Assembly: GCA_030435675.1 (NCBI GenBank)
Contig: CM059623.1
Coordinates: 2,072,012 to 2,136,011, forward strand
DNA length: 64,000 nt
Direction: 5' to 3'
Origin: Steinernema hermaphroditum
Taxonomy: Eukaryota > Nematoda > Chromadorea > Rhabditida > Steinernematidae
The notes beneath the pieces were generated by a model. It was given only the letters and a program-made list of their open reading frames with translations, ran no database searches and was not told the origin of the DNA. Below are positions 10,819 to 19,600 of this stretch, one piece after another. The translations under genes and the position numbers were made by a program. The stretch's first letter is position 1. The number at the start of each line of letters is the position of its first letter.

Positions 10819-12519
10819 AACTCTTTCCAGCAGCCCACTCGCTCGTCTCGAGCTCGACAGCGACCACCTTCGCCAGCTGCGAAGAACCGTCGCTCCTCAT
10901 CCCTTCGCGACCCTGCTTCTCCCCGATTCTCCACAAGACGGAACCCGTTTGCCCCACACAACACATTAGCGAGGACTCCGGAGAAGAGGCAAGAAGACCC
11001 GACCGCGAAGAGGTCACCTCCGCGACCGCCGTCGCCACAGAGGTCAGCGAATCCATTCGCATCCCAGCGAACACTCCAGAGGACTCCGCAAGAACCTCTG
11101 GACCCTCCGGCTCAGAAGAAGCCAGTTTCGCGACCCCCTTCGCCACCGACTCCGGCGAACCCCTTCGCATCCCAGCGAACACTCCAAAGGACCCCACAAG
11201 AGCCTTTGGACCTCCCGGCTCCGAAGAAGCCACCTCAGCGACCTCCGTCGCCGAAATCATCAACAAACCCTTTCACACCCAAACGCACACTCTTGCGCTC
11301 ACCTGAAAGGCCAACCCAATCGCCTCCGGAACCACCAACAACCGCTACACCACCGGAGAGCCCACCAAAGAGAGCGGAAGACTGCCCGCTCAGCCAGAGG
11401 ACCACCGAGAAGAACGCGAAGTCAGACACTCAGAAGAAGTCTCCACCGCGTCCGCCACCACCGCGAGCGACACCAAAAACCGCTACACCACCGAACACAC
11501 GTGAGAAATCACAACTCACACCTCCAAAAGAAGAGCAAGTACGAAGACTTATCGAGCAGGCCAACCGCCTCGAGGAACAACATCGTAAGCTCGCAACAGA
11601 TTTTGACCGGAACGCCACTCGACTCGAGGAAGAGCTACTGCAGAACGGTGAGCAAATTTGGTTGCAACTCACCCGTCCCCTCCCCACCCCGAAGTCACCC
11701 AACGAAGACCGAAACCCGTCGGACAAACCCGAACCCATTCCCACGACGGAACCCCAAGACTCGGAGCGGGCCAAGAGATTAGAAGAGCGGAACAAGAAGA
11801 AAGTCGCGATGGACCTCAAGGATCTGAAGACCGAGATGGAGGAACTCGGCCAAGCCTTCGAGAAGAAAGTCACTGAGGATGCAACCCGCCTCACGACGCC
11901 CCCGGGAAGCCGCAACGTGGAAGGATGGTCCAAGGCCATCCTCGAGGACCTGTGTCGGTGGGTAGCAAACCCCCCGTTAATTCCAGAACACCGGCAGGAG
12001 TTCTATCAAGAACTCGCGCAGATCCGCGGCTTCCCGGCCAGTTTCGGCTGGGACGCACGAGGAAAGCGGGTCTTCGAGGGGATGACCCCCAGCGCCGTTA
12101 CGCGTCCGGCGACGGAACCCAGCTATGACTGGGACGAAGACACCTGCTGGTGGCCGCGACGCGTGGAGGAAGCCCGCGTCCGGTTCCACCGCAGGGCGGC
12201 TCCACGCTCCGGCTATGCCGCCTGGGCAGTCGACACGGACGCATCACCCCCACGCCAACGCCGCTCCGTTCGACACGCTCCGTTCGTCCCCGAGGCTGAG
12301 AAGAATCCGACCGTTCAGACCAACTCTGTTAGCCCATCTACTAACCCCAAAACCGTAACCCCGACCGTTTTGACTAACTCTGTAAGTCCCGTCGCGGACT
12401 CTAGCGACCGTAGTGAACACGTCCAATTTGTGGTATCCCTGGCGTCCACCCGCGCCACCACCATCGACGGAGAGGACTTCTTCTCCGCCGATGAGGACGC
12501 GGAGTGGGCCGGTTTTTAG
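10819..12519 (+). CDS. Internal protein of the LTR element, unknown family
   Basis: The frame is open from 10819 to a stop at 12519 (566 codons) but has no ATG at its start. The only upstream ATG (10815) is in another frame, so a frameshift, a lost start or non-AUG initiation is needed. The N-terminal third is proline- and arginine-rich with 36-residue repeats (RPPSP..ANPFASQRTLQRTP) starting at 11023, 11131 and 11239, an exact 108-bp period. A charged, probably coiled-coil part follows (LIEQANRLEEQHRKLATDF; MDLKDLKTEMEELGQAFEKK). A conserved block comes next: TPPGSRNVEGW, AILEDL.RWVANPPLIPE, EFYQELAQ.RGFPASFGWDA, RVFEGM.P. The end reads SADEDAEW. The last eight codons found in copies 2 and 3 are cut off by a Lys-to-stop change. 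I do not recognise the conserved block. A structural, Gag-like role is likely but unproven. Confidence 0.7.
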   Translation, partial: NSFQQPTRSSRARQRPPSPAAKNRRSSSLRDPASPRFSTRRNPFAPHNTLARTPEKRQEDPTAKRSPPRPPSPQRSANPFASQRTLQRTPQEPLDPPAQKKPVSRPPSPPTPANPFASQRTLQRTPQEPLDLPAPKKPPQRPPSPKSSTNPFTPKRTLLRSPERPTQSPPEPPTTATPPESPPKRAEDCPLSQRTTEKNAKSDTQKKSPPRPPPPRATPKTATPPNTREKSQLTPPKEEQVRRLIEQANRLEEQHRKLATDFDRNATRLEEELLQNGEQIWLQLTRPLPTPKSPNEDRNPSDKPEPIPTTEPQDSERAKRLEERNKKKVAMDLKDLKTEMEELGQAFEKKVTEDATRLTTPPGSRNVEGWSKAILEDLCRWVANPPLIPEHRQEFYQELAQIRGFPASFGWDARGKRVFEGMTPSAVTRPATEPSYDWDEDTCWWPRRVEEARVRFHRRAAPRSGYAAWAVDTDASPPRQRRSVRHAPFVPEAEKNPTVQTNSVSPSTNPKTVTPTVLTNSVSPVADSSDRSEHVQFVVSLASTRATTIDGEDFFSADEDAEWAGF

Positions 12520-12534
12520 CGCCGGGTCGGCGCT

Positions 12535-12550
12535 GAATGAAGGGAGGGTG
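12535..12550 (+). promoter_or_regulatory. Polypurine tract of copy 1
   Basis: AATGAAGGGAGGGTG sits directly against the TGTCGG start of the right LTR, as expected for the plus-strand primer. The same tract precedes the LTR in copies 2 (15479-15490) and 3 (35486-35498). Confidence 0.75.
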
Positions 12551-12797
12551 TGTCGGGGCGTGGCCCCGCGCTCCCGCCCGCGTGCGTCGACCCGCGCGCG
12601 GCTCGCTCCCGTCTCCCCCTGACCAGTCGGCTCAGTGCCCTCAATACGCACCAGTCGGTCCTGATCTCCCTCTCCTCTTCCCCATGTAGCTTCCACCATA
12701 CCGCTTAATACATGCTTATTATAAGACTAACATGTTGCAAGGGGATCGTATAGCACGGAAGGGGAACACGAGTAAGTGCCGTGTCGCGGACACGACA
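12551..12797 (+). repeat. 3' LTR of copy 1, full length
   Basis: 247 bp starting TGTCGGGGCG and ending GCGGACACGACA. The internal part ATACATGCTT..GCAC..GTGCCGTGTCGCGG matches the LTR of copy 2 at 15491-15704. Confidence 0.9.
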
Positions 12798-12829
12798 CTT
12801 TCCCTCTATTTTTTAGAAAATGGAACGAC

Positions 12830-13050
12830 ATAGGATGACCACGAGGACCTGAGAGAAGGAAGAAAACGACGAGCTGGAATCTCTAAGCAGGCGGACACGT
12901 GAGTTGGAACGTCTTGCGGGAGAGTTGCTGGAGGCCCAGCGACAGAAGGATGCGGAAAGGGCCCAGAATGTCGCCTCATTTTCCTTGGAAAAGGCGGACT
13001 CCCGTAGAAAAACTAAAAAATACGTGGTACCAAATGCTTTCATTTATTCT
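12830..13050 (+). other. Coiled-coil-like open frame of unknown origin
   Basis: The plus strand reads ENDELESLSRRTRELERL and LEAQRQKDAERAQN over about 12860-12980, a strong heptad-like charged pattern, after a stop codon at the EDL/T boundary. It lies just outside the target duplication of the LTR element. It could be part of the Merlin-like element that follows or an exon of a broken host gene. No start codon or partner exon is clear. Confidence 0.3.
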
Positions 13051-13059
13051 GCTGACTTT

Positions 13060-13487
13060 AATGGCGTTGTCGATCGTGCACAGAACCGCACCAATCAGGA
13101 CGCACCTCTGTCAGAAAGGATTCCATTTTCGAGAATTCGACCATGTCGTTGCGCAAGACCTTAATGCTATTTTATCACTGGGCCACGTTCCACAATCCCG
13201 AATCAGCAAGCAGGTAGCTGCGAGAATGGTATAATTTATTGAAGTACTGATAATTTCACACAGCAAACTTCAGTACTAATAGTTGTTTAGAGATATCTGT
13301 CAAGAACGGTATAGAAAGCCAAGCCCAGGGCATTATGGATGGACCTGGAATCGTTGTTGAAATCGACGAATCGCTCTTCTACAGAGGGAAGTATAATCGT
13401 GGACACGGACTCCGCCGAAGGCAACTCTGGGTCTTCGGGATGGTCAAGCGCGGCACGGCTGACATTGACAGCGAGTATCGATGGCAA
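13060..13487 (+). pseudogene. Merlin-like transposase fragment
   Basis: Two exon-like pieces resemble Merlin (eukaryotic relatives of the bacterial IS1016/ISXO2 group). The first, about 13060-13205, reads SVRKDSIFENSTMSLRKTL followed by FYHWA, the region before the catalytic core. The second, about 13291-13487, reads [20 protein letters not shown] and [14 protein letters not shown], with the first catalytic Asp in the EIDES motif, then a GTGAGA donor. The C-terminal catalytic residues were not found downstream. No inverted repeats were identified. It is probably a truncated, dead element. Confidence 0.65.
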
Positions 13488-13499
13488 GTGAGACTGCTT

Positions 13500-14261
13500 T
13501 TCTGTATTCTGCTCCTTATGATAGTGCTACGTTTCTATAACACTGATCTTTTGACTCAATTGGAGATTCAACTCCACCGCATGTCATCCATAGAAGCAGC
13601 TTGATGCGATATACCAACTCCTCTAAATTTCTAAAAAACGGCGCGCCAAACGATGAGAACATCGACTGTCGCAAAATTTTGCGGCGGCTAGAACAGTCGC
13701 CGCTGAAAAATCGATCAGAGATATACATATGTGAATGTACTCTCTATTTTCAGGTAACCAAACCGATCAATCGATGGCGACATCTTTCTGAGCTCGGACG
13801 TTTTAAAAATGTGAGTTATTATTCAGTTCAGCTATTCAAATTTCTCGGTAGTTATAAGATTTTTGTGGGAAGACATGAACGCGCCAAATAGTTCCATTCG
13901 TGGGATCGTTGTTTGAGGCTCAGAGCAGCAGGGTGATTTGTGCCCATACTATTTTAAAGTGATAAACGGAAAGTTTAGGCAATAGGGCATGGCGACGTAA
14001 GAACAGAAAAGCGATGGTACCGATGCGAAAATTATTTTTGGCACGTCTAATTCATCAGAATGTTGCCATTTCCCGTTTTCATTCCATTTTACTTCTTACA
14101 ACCAATTAAGGCGTTTGTAAATTTGTATATTTATACATTGGTACTAACTGTTGTGGAAACTGAGAAAACTTATAGTGGTGGGACCAAAGGTATGCGTGCC
14201 CACAAACGTTCTTACCACGGTGGAAAAATTCGAAAATTCACACGGTCATGGCCCAACGTAT
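13500..14261. other. Intergenic, nothing supported
   Basis: A frame at 13601-13891 lacks recognisable motifs. No RNA gene or inverted repeat was found. Confidence 0.35.
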
Positions 14262-14586
14262 TGTCGGGGCGTGGCCCCGCGCTCCCGCCCAAGTGCGTCG
14301 GCCCTCGCGCGGGTCGCTCCCGTCTCCCTCGGCAGTCCGCCCGCGCCACCGAAGAGTACGCGAAGCTCCGCCAAGCTCCCGAGGAGACCATCAGTGAGTT
14401 CGCGAAGCGAATCCAGGTGGCCCCGTTAGCCGAAACCCATTTGCGAAACGGACTATAAAAGGCTAATGACAGACGATTCAACCTCACTCTGTCACCCATC
14501 GTGCCGCGCGTTCGACCGATCAAATTGCCTGTTCCAGATAACTATCAACCAATGCCCGCCAAACGATCTCGAGGAAGACAACCCCG

Positions 14587-15480
14587 ATGTCCCCAGCGGA
14601 ACGGCTGGTAGCCTTGGAGCATTATCTAGCCCTTACAATTCTGGAAGTCATCCACGTGTGCCCGGGGATCGAAGGGTACATTAACAAGCGGGCGTCGGAA
14701 GAAGAGCCCCGAGCCTTCTCCGGGGTGACCACGACGCCACTGGAAGACTCCATCGGAATTCGCCGACAGGCTCAAGTCGACGCCACCCGCCTCGCGACTC
14801 CACCCGGCAGCCGCAACGTGGAAGGCTGGACGAGGGCCATCCTCGAAGATCTACGCCGGTGGGTCGCGAACCCCCCTTTGATTCCAGAGCAGCGGCACGA
14901 GTTTTATCAAGAACTCGCACAGGTCCGCGGGTTCCCGGCCAGCTTCGGCTGGGACGCCCAAGGCCGGCGAGTCTTCGAAGGAATGTCTCCCAATGCAATA
15001 ACTAGGCCGGTCACGGAGCCTAGTTATGACTGGGAGGAGGACGACAGCGAAGGGTGGAAACAGTCCCTCGAGGAGGCACGTCGGCGATACGCCCGCCACG
15101 AAGTCCCACAACTAGGCTTCGATGCCTGGGTCGCGCAGGAAGACGGCGCGCCCACCCGTCACCCGCAGGCCCGTACGCCTTCGCCGAGACGACCGCGCCG
15201 ACGCCCTTCACCTCCATCGCATCGCCGCCTGACTTCCCGCACGGAACGTCGCCCTGTAGACCGACCACGCCGACGCCACTCGCCAGTCACCGTCCCATCT
15301 ACCGTCTCCACCACCCATACACCCACAACTGCCTCGCCTACTGTCTCCGCCACCCATGTCCCTGTTGAACATGTAACTTTTGTGGTCTCACTCTCTTCCA
15401 TCAGCGCTTCGGACGAGTTCCATTCCGCAGACGAAGACGCGGAATGGCTCGACTTCAAGCGCCGGGTCGGCGCTAAATGA
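14587..15480 (+). CDS. Internal protein of LTR element copy 2
   Basis: 297 codons from an ATG to the stop just before the polypurine tract. It carries the same conserved block as copy 1: TPPGSRNVEGWTRAILEDL, WVANPPLIPE, FYQELAQVRGFPASFGWDA and EPSYDW. An Arg/Pro/Thr-rich variable stretch follows, then the shared end HVTFVVSLSS, FHSADEDAEWLDFKRRVGAK. The N-terminal proline repeats of copy 1 are missing and replaced by a different sequence (MSPAERLVALEHYLALTILE). The conserved block therefore survives while its N-terminal partner changes, which suggests it is the functional core. Function unknown. Confidence 0.65.
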   Translation: MSPAERLVALEHYLALTILEVIHVCPGIEGYINKRASEEEPRAFSGVTTTPLEDSIGIRRQAQVDATRLATPPGSRNVEGWTRAILEDLRRWVANPPLIPEQRHEFYQELAQVRGFPASFGWDAQGRRVFEGMSPNAITRPVTEPSYDWEEDDSEGWKQSLEEARRRYARHEVPQLGFDAWVAQEDGAPTRHPQARTPSPRRPRRRPSPPSHRRLTSRTERRPVDRPRRRHSPVTVPSTVSTTHTPTTASPTVSATHVPVEHVTFVVSLSSISASDEFHSADEDAEWLDFKRRVGAK

Positions 15481-15490
15481 AGGGAGGGTG

Positions 15491-15704
15491 TGTCGGGGCG
15501 TGGCCCCGCGCACGTCTCGGCCCGCGCGGCTCGCTCGCTGCCCGCCGCCTTCCTCCAACCAGCCGGCCTTGTCTCCCTCTCCTCCTCCGCATGTCGCTTC
15601 CGCTATCACCATGTAATACATGCTTTAACCAGAATCATGTGTCACAAAGGGATCACACAGCATGGACAGGGAATACGAGTTAGTGCCGTGTCGCGGACAC
15701 GACA
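15491..15704 (+). repeat. 3' LTR of copy 2
   Basis: Matches 12551-12797 with a shorter, diverged middle. It shares the start TGTCGGGGCGTGGCCCCGCG and the end GTGCCGTGTCGCGGACACGACA. Confidence 0.85.
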
Positions 15705-15789
15705 CTCCCGAACCGACGACATGCCTGTCAAAGATACATGAAATTCTGTTGAATGCACCAAAAACCGATTATCCCAATAATATTTTATT

Positions 15790-16791
15790 TCATTTCAACG
15801 TACGCCTCAGCACAAAAGGCTTAACAATCGTCCTCCTGATCGATCTTCCCAGTTTTCCGAGGAACGACTGTCTAGTGCAGATCTGCTTCACGTAGTCGGA
15901 GTTCAACGTTTGATTGGCCGACCATCTGAGATTCTCCACTGGTTGCAGCATATTTCTCAACAGTTCGAATAGGGGCTTGTCGTAGGAGAGCTTATTGAAG
16001 AGTGGGCACTTCTTGGGGCTATGAAGCCAGAGAAGGAATTCGACGTTGGTGGTGGTGGGGCTCTTCCAGGGATAGCGGCCAATGTAGAGAGTCATGATGG
16101 TGTAGCCGAGGGCCCAGATGTCGTCGCGAGTCGCGAACGTCGACTTCTTCGCCCACTTCTCCGGGCTGAAGTACCTAGCTGTTCCTCTTCCGTTGTAGGC
16201 CTTGATCTCGATCCCACCGCGATCGGTCTTCATCTTCCCGGCGAGACCGAAGTCGCAGAGTTTCACAGTGGTCTTGTCGAAGAAGAGAATGTTCTCGGGC
16301 TTGATATCAAAATGAACGATTCCGCGTGAGTGGATGTAGGCGACGGCGGAGAGTAGTTGGCAGGAGATGTGATGCTTCAGTTGGGCAGACGCCATTCCCA
16401 TGTCGAAGGAGATGAATGAGTGGAGATCGCCGCCTTGGGCGTGTTCCATGAGGAAGATGTGGAGCTTCTCGTGGGTAAAATGCTCCAAGAAGCCGATAAC
16501 ATTAGGGTGGGACAGTTTCTTCCAGGTGTCCAGTTCCTGAGTCACTGATCGAGATTCGCTCGGATTCTTTGGGCAGACGACTTTCATGGCGATCTTCTCT
16601 CCGGTGTGGCGTTTGAAGGAATAAACGACACCGAAGGCGCCAGCTCCGAGCTTTCGGTCCTTGAGGAAGATGACTCCTTTGTAGTAGAGATCGCGGGGAA
16701 TGCTGTCCTCGAAGGTGTGCATAGGGCGAGTGTCAACAGTCATATTTGAGTGCTGAGATGCTACTTTTGGTGGAGAAGGGGACACCTGCAT
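15790..16791 (-). CDS. Orphan serine/threonine protein kinase
   Basis: A single-exon frame of 333 residues forms a nearly minimal kinase domain. Visible parts in order are the glycine loop GAGAFGVVY, the ATP-anchoring lysine in IAMKVV, the hinge region EHAQGGDLHSF, the catalytic loop HFDIKPENILF, DFGLAGK, an activation segment ending RYFSPEKW, and the F-helix Asp in DDIWALGY. The catalytic loop has Phe where most kinases have Arg (HFD for HRD), and APE is SPE, but Lys, Asp and Asn are kept, so it may well be active without activation-loop phosphorylation. The overall look is of the CAMK/other groups with no extra domains. Lack of introns hints at a retrogene or a fast-evolving nematode kinase family. 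The substrate is unknown. Confidence 0.85.
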   Translation of the reverse strand: MQVSPSPPKVASQHSNMTVDTRPMHTFEDSIPRDLYYKGVIFLKDRKLGAGAFGVVYSFKRHTGEKIAMKVVCPKNPSESRSVTQELDTWKKLSHPNVIGFLEHFTHEKLHIFLMEHAQGGDLHSFISFDMGMASAQLKHHISCQLLSAVAYIHSRGIVHFDIKPENILFFDKTTVKLCDFGLAGKMKTDRGGIEIKAYNGRGTARYFSPEKWAKKSTFATRDDIWALGYTIMTLYIGRYPWKSPTTTNVEFLLWLHSPKKCPLFNKLSYDKPLFELLRNMLQPVENLRWSANQTLNSDYVKQICTRQSFLGKLGRSIRRTIVKPFVLRRTLK

Positions 16792-16969
16792 CCCTTAAGG
16801 AAAAACTGATGCAATGCAAAAATGTTTAAGCATTGCGTTGCTTATTGGCATCGCTTATATAATTTTATTTTTCGTAGTTTGTGTAATGTTGAGACCCATG
16901 TTCGGGCTCTTCGATAGTAAGATCTCTTCTAAAGAGACCCATATCGCTGATAGATCTCTTCAAAGTCAC

Positions 16970-17599
16970 TTATCCGTTAACTACCGATATTGACACAATA
17001 CATATGTACATATGTATTGTGTCAATACATATGTATGCATCTTTGTTACAGTCGACTTTCTTTGGGCCTACGGCTTCCGCGGAGTTCTCGAAGATTTTAC
17101 GGATGAACAAGTGGCTGTTTGTAGAGATTCTTCTAAAGGAAATTGGAGGGCTTCGCTTCTTCGTTGAAGAGACTCGATGTTCTTCAACGGCGGGAAGTGG
17201 GTCTCTCAAGACGACGACGGCTCTCCTGGAATGGCGACCTTCCTCTCGATGGAAAGGGTGTCGTGGAGTTCGACGTGAGGATCCACGGTAGCCGGTTGTA
17301 GTTGACAAAGGGTCGGTTCTCGGCGGCGTCCTCGGAGGCGTCTTCTGATTACGTCTCTTCGGGATTTGGATGGGAGATGGCCGCGTCGAAGGCTTCTGGG
17401 TTCCCTTCTTGTCGTTGAACAGCTTGTCCAGTCGTTCCTCGATCGTCTGGGTGGTAGTCGCGTCGTCGGTCTTCGTGCGGAGCTTCAGATCGTCCTTGTG
17501 GTGATCGCATCTCTTAGCGTTCTTCGCGCTCTTAAGAGCGGTGACGGCCGACCCGAGTATTGCCGTGGTGAGCGGTTCCAAATCAACCTGAACGGGCAT
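16970..17599 (-). CDS. Hypothetical basic protein
   Basis: 209 codons in one frame. The N-terminal half (MPVQVDLEPLTTAILGSAV, then TIEERLDKLFNDKKG, then a Pro/Thr/Arg-rich part with PPRTPPRTDP) looks like a real low-complexity coding exon. The last 20 codons run through a perfect palindrome and read like non-coding DNA, so the true 3' end or a splice site probably lies earlier. I do not recognise it. It may be one exon of a gene whose upstream exons extend past 17600. Confidence 0.35.
   Translation of the reverse strand: MPVQVDLEPLTTAILGSAVTALKSAKNAKRCDHHKDDLKLRTKTDDATTTQTIEERLDKLFNDKKGTQKPSTRPSPIQIPKRRNQKTPPRTPPRTDPLSTTTGYRGSSRRTPRHPFHREEGRHSRRAVVVLRDPLPAVEEHRVSSTKKRSPPISFRRISTNSHLFIRKIFENSAEAVGPKKVDCNKDAYICIDTIHMYICIVSISVVNG
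16988..17027. repeat. 40-bp perfect palindrome
   Basis: The two 20-bp halves (16988-17007, 17008-17027) are exact reverse complements with no loop; the left half begins TATTGACACAATACATATGT. It is followed by a partial repeat of the same motif (AATACATATGTATG). Confidence 0.9.
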
Positions 17600-18009
17600 T
17601 ATGTATATGTAGTGGAGGACGAGATCGATGACTGGGGTGGTCCATGCACGTCAGTTTTCCGTCATGTCGACACCTCCCAATAATCGGTGAGTATGCGCGA
17701 ATGTTGGCATCGGGTTTTTTTTTTGTTAAAAAACGTCAGTTATCGCGAAAGCGACAAAAGAATCGAGGACCGCTACGTCACAGATCGATGGAGGGACCGA
17801 AGAAGCGGCCGACACCACCAGGGCCTTTTCCGCCACCACCGAGAAGAAGAACGCCGACTTCGAGACGCCACTGCCCCGTCGGAATCCCACGAAACCTTCG
17901 CAATCGGCACGACACAGCTGACGCTACCAAAAGCAAACGGAATCATCTTCCATGTCCGTCTTCTACACGTGTTCCTGCTGGTGCTGATGGAACGCGATGT
18001 TAATAAAAA

Positions 18010-18358
18010 CCACTTCCTCATTGACTTTCCTTTTTCTTGACGGAATACAATAAATAATGGGTAGGAACAAGGAGTAAAATTACGGCTGGAATGAAAGTTT
18101 ACGGCTACCGTGGAATACAATAAAAGACAGCTAGATAAAAGTTAACAATCATAGTCCGTGATGGGAATCGAACCCGAGCAACAGGAATGCTCTGAAACAT
18201 TTCCGATTGGAATTATTCTGAGTCTTCGTGGACGGAGAGAAGAACATAAACCCGGCGACTCTCCATTTATAAGCATGGAATATAATCATAAGCTCAGCAT
18301 AGCGAATATTGAAAGAGGTGAATAATATTTACGAATTTTTGAATAAGAATGTGAGCTT
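18010..18358. other. Intergenic sequence with a tRNA-like scrap
   Basis: Around 18157-18185 the minus strand reads GGGTTCGATTCCC, like a tRNA T-arm, but no anticodon arm or paired acceptor stem could be built. Otherwise nothing was found. Confidence 0.3.
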
Positions 18359-18537
18359 CGTACAAGGGGTACCAGTGAGAGCGAATTTTTGCACAAGAAC
18401 GGGTCAGTCTTCTGTAGAGCGGATTTTTGTTATCGTACAAGGGGTACCCAGTGAGAGCGAATTTTTGCACAAGAACGGGTCAGTCTTCTGTAGAGCGGAT
18501 TTTTGTTATCGTACAAGGGGTACCCAGTGACAGCGAA
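18359..18537. repeat. Tandem repeat, 75-76 bp unit, 2.4 copies
   Basis: Units start at 18359, 18434 and 18510 with CGTACAAGGGGTACC. Each unit holds two GAATTTTTG/GGATTTTTG motifs. The copies are almost identical, suggesting recent duplication. Confidence 0.85.
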
Positions 18538-18821
18538 TTTTTGGATGCCAAACAAGAGGCCTTCTATGTGGCGAATTTTTGGACATTTATTTAATACACA
18601 CGTTTCATGAGCGTTGAGTGTTTGTACAAAGCAATAGGTGACGTACACCAAATGTAAGACTCATATGTTATGCACAGATAAGTTTGCAGGACAGAGAATA
18701 TTATCCGAAGTAATACAACCTTTCGAGAATTCAGAGGCCACTTTTTTGAAAGTCTTTCATTCGAGAACCTGTTGGACAAACTGAACCTCATGAGCGATGT
18801 TTCTGACAACTTCCTCTAGCA

Positions 18822-19600
18822 ATCAGTGAATCGAATTTTTGTGTAGCGTATTGCTGTTCTATTGTTTTGCTAAACTAGAGGATTGACATTGATGTTTTTG
18901 CTATCCAAAAGCACTCAAAATGTCGAACGCTCAAAATTGTAAAATCTGGCTGAATTCTTGCGTCACGATTCTTTAAAGGTTGGAAAATATTTATTTAACA
19001 GACAGCCAAATTTGTTTACACGGCAATTATCTAGGATTGTCACGAAAACACTATAATTTAACCTTTGTTTCACGGACTCCCACTTCAACAATGAACTTTA
19101 CGCTCAAGACGGTTGAGAGCCATCAATGGAATTTCGCATAGAACACGGATCACTAAGCTTAATGGAGTGAGTACTCGTCCAAGCACATGACATTGTCTCT
19201 TTGCCGAAAATTCATAAATCACTCTTTTCAAAGTGTTTCATTTCAGTACCTGACAGTGAATCAGTGAACCGAATTTTTGTTTGTTGTGCTTTGTTGTGCA
19301 AAATATACTACTGTTCTCTTATTTTGCTGAATTGGGGATTGAGATCGACGTTTTTGCTGCCCAAAAGCATTTAACATGTAGAACGCTCAAGAAGGCAAGG
19401 TGTAGCCACAGTTCAGTCACAGTTCCTCGAACCGCGGACAATATGTGCTCTTCACACACCCAAATCTGTTTGCATCGCAATTGTCTAAGATTGCCACGAA
19501 AATACTGTAATTTAACGTTTATTTCACTGATTGACAGTTCAGCAATGAGCTTAACACTCAAGACGGTTGAGAGCGATCAATGGAATTTCGCATAGAGCAC
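18822..19600. repeat. Diverged direct duplication, period about 430 bp
   Basis: Copy 1 (18822-19150) and copy 2 (19255-19600) share, in order, AATCAGTGAA(T/C)CGAATTTTTG, TTGCTGTTCTATTGTTTTGC-like, GACGTTTTTGCT, CCAAAAGCA, TTGTCTAAGATTG-like, and CTCAAGACGGTTGAGAG followed by ATCAATGGAATTTCGCATAG. No convincing protein frame is conserved between them. Confidence 0.75.

Larger units (their letters stand above)
10667..12797 (+). mobile_element. GC-rich non-autonomous LTR retroelement, copy 1
   Basis: The element is bounded by direct LTRs (10667-10796 and 12551-12797), both starting TGTCGGGGCGTGGCCCCGCG and ending CGCGGACACGACA, and flanked by a perfect 5-bp target duplication CTTTC (10662-10666, 12798-12802). 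A primer-binding site complementary to the 3' end of tRNA-Gln lies 2 bp after the left LTR. A purine-rich tract (GAAGGGAGGGTG) abuts the right LTR. Inside is one long frame with no protease, reverse transcriptase or integrase motif. It is therefore non-autonomous and would depend on proteins of another element. Base composition is much richer in GC than the flanks. Confidence 0.9.
14262..15704 (+). mobile_element. GC-rich LTR retroelement, copy 2 (rearranged)
   Basis: It starts with about 75 bp of the same LTR (TGTCGGGGCGTGGCCCCGCG), which then switches to internal sequence. It ends with a 214-bp right LTR (15491-15704, ending GCGGACACGACA). The flanks (CGTAT, CTCCC) do not match, so the left end or its surroundings are rearranged. 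A polypurine tract precedes the right LTR. Next to the truncated left LTR is a short frame reading KLRQAPEETISEFAKRIQ (about 14355-14408), which resembles the Gag segment of LTR retrotransposons and is absent from copy 1. Confidence 0.8.

Noticed and set aside
18157..18235. Possible tRNA on the minus strand (GGGTTCGATTCCC)
   Set aside because: A T-arm-like piece exists, but no anticodon arm, D-arm or fully paired acceptor stem can be drawn.
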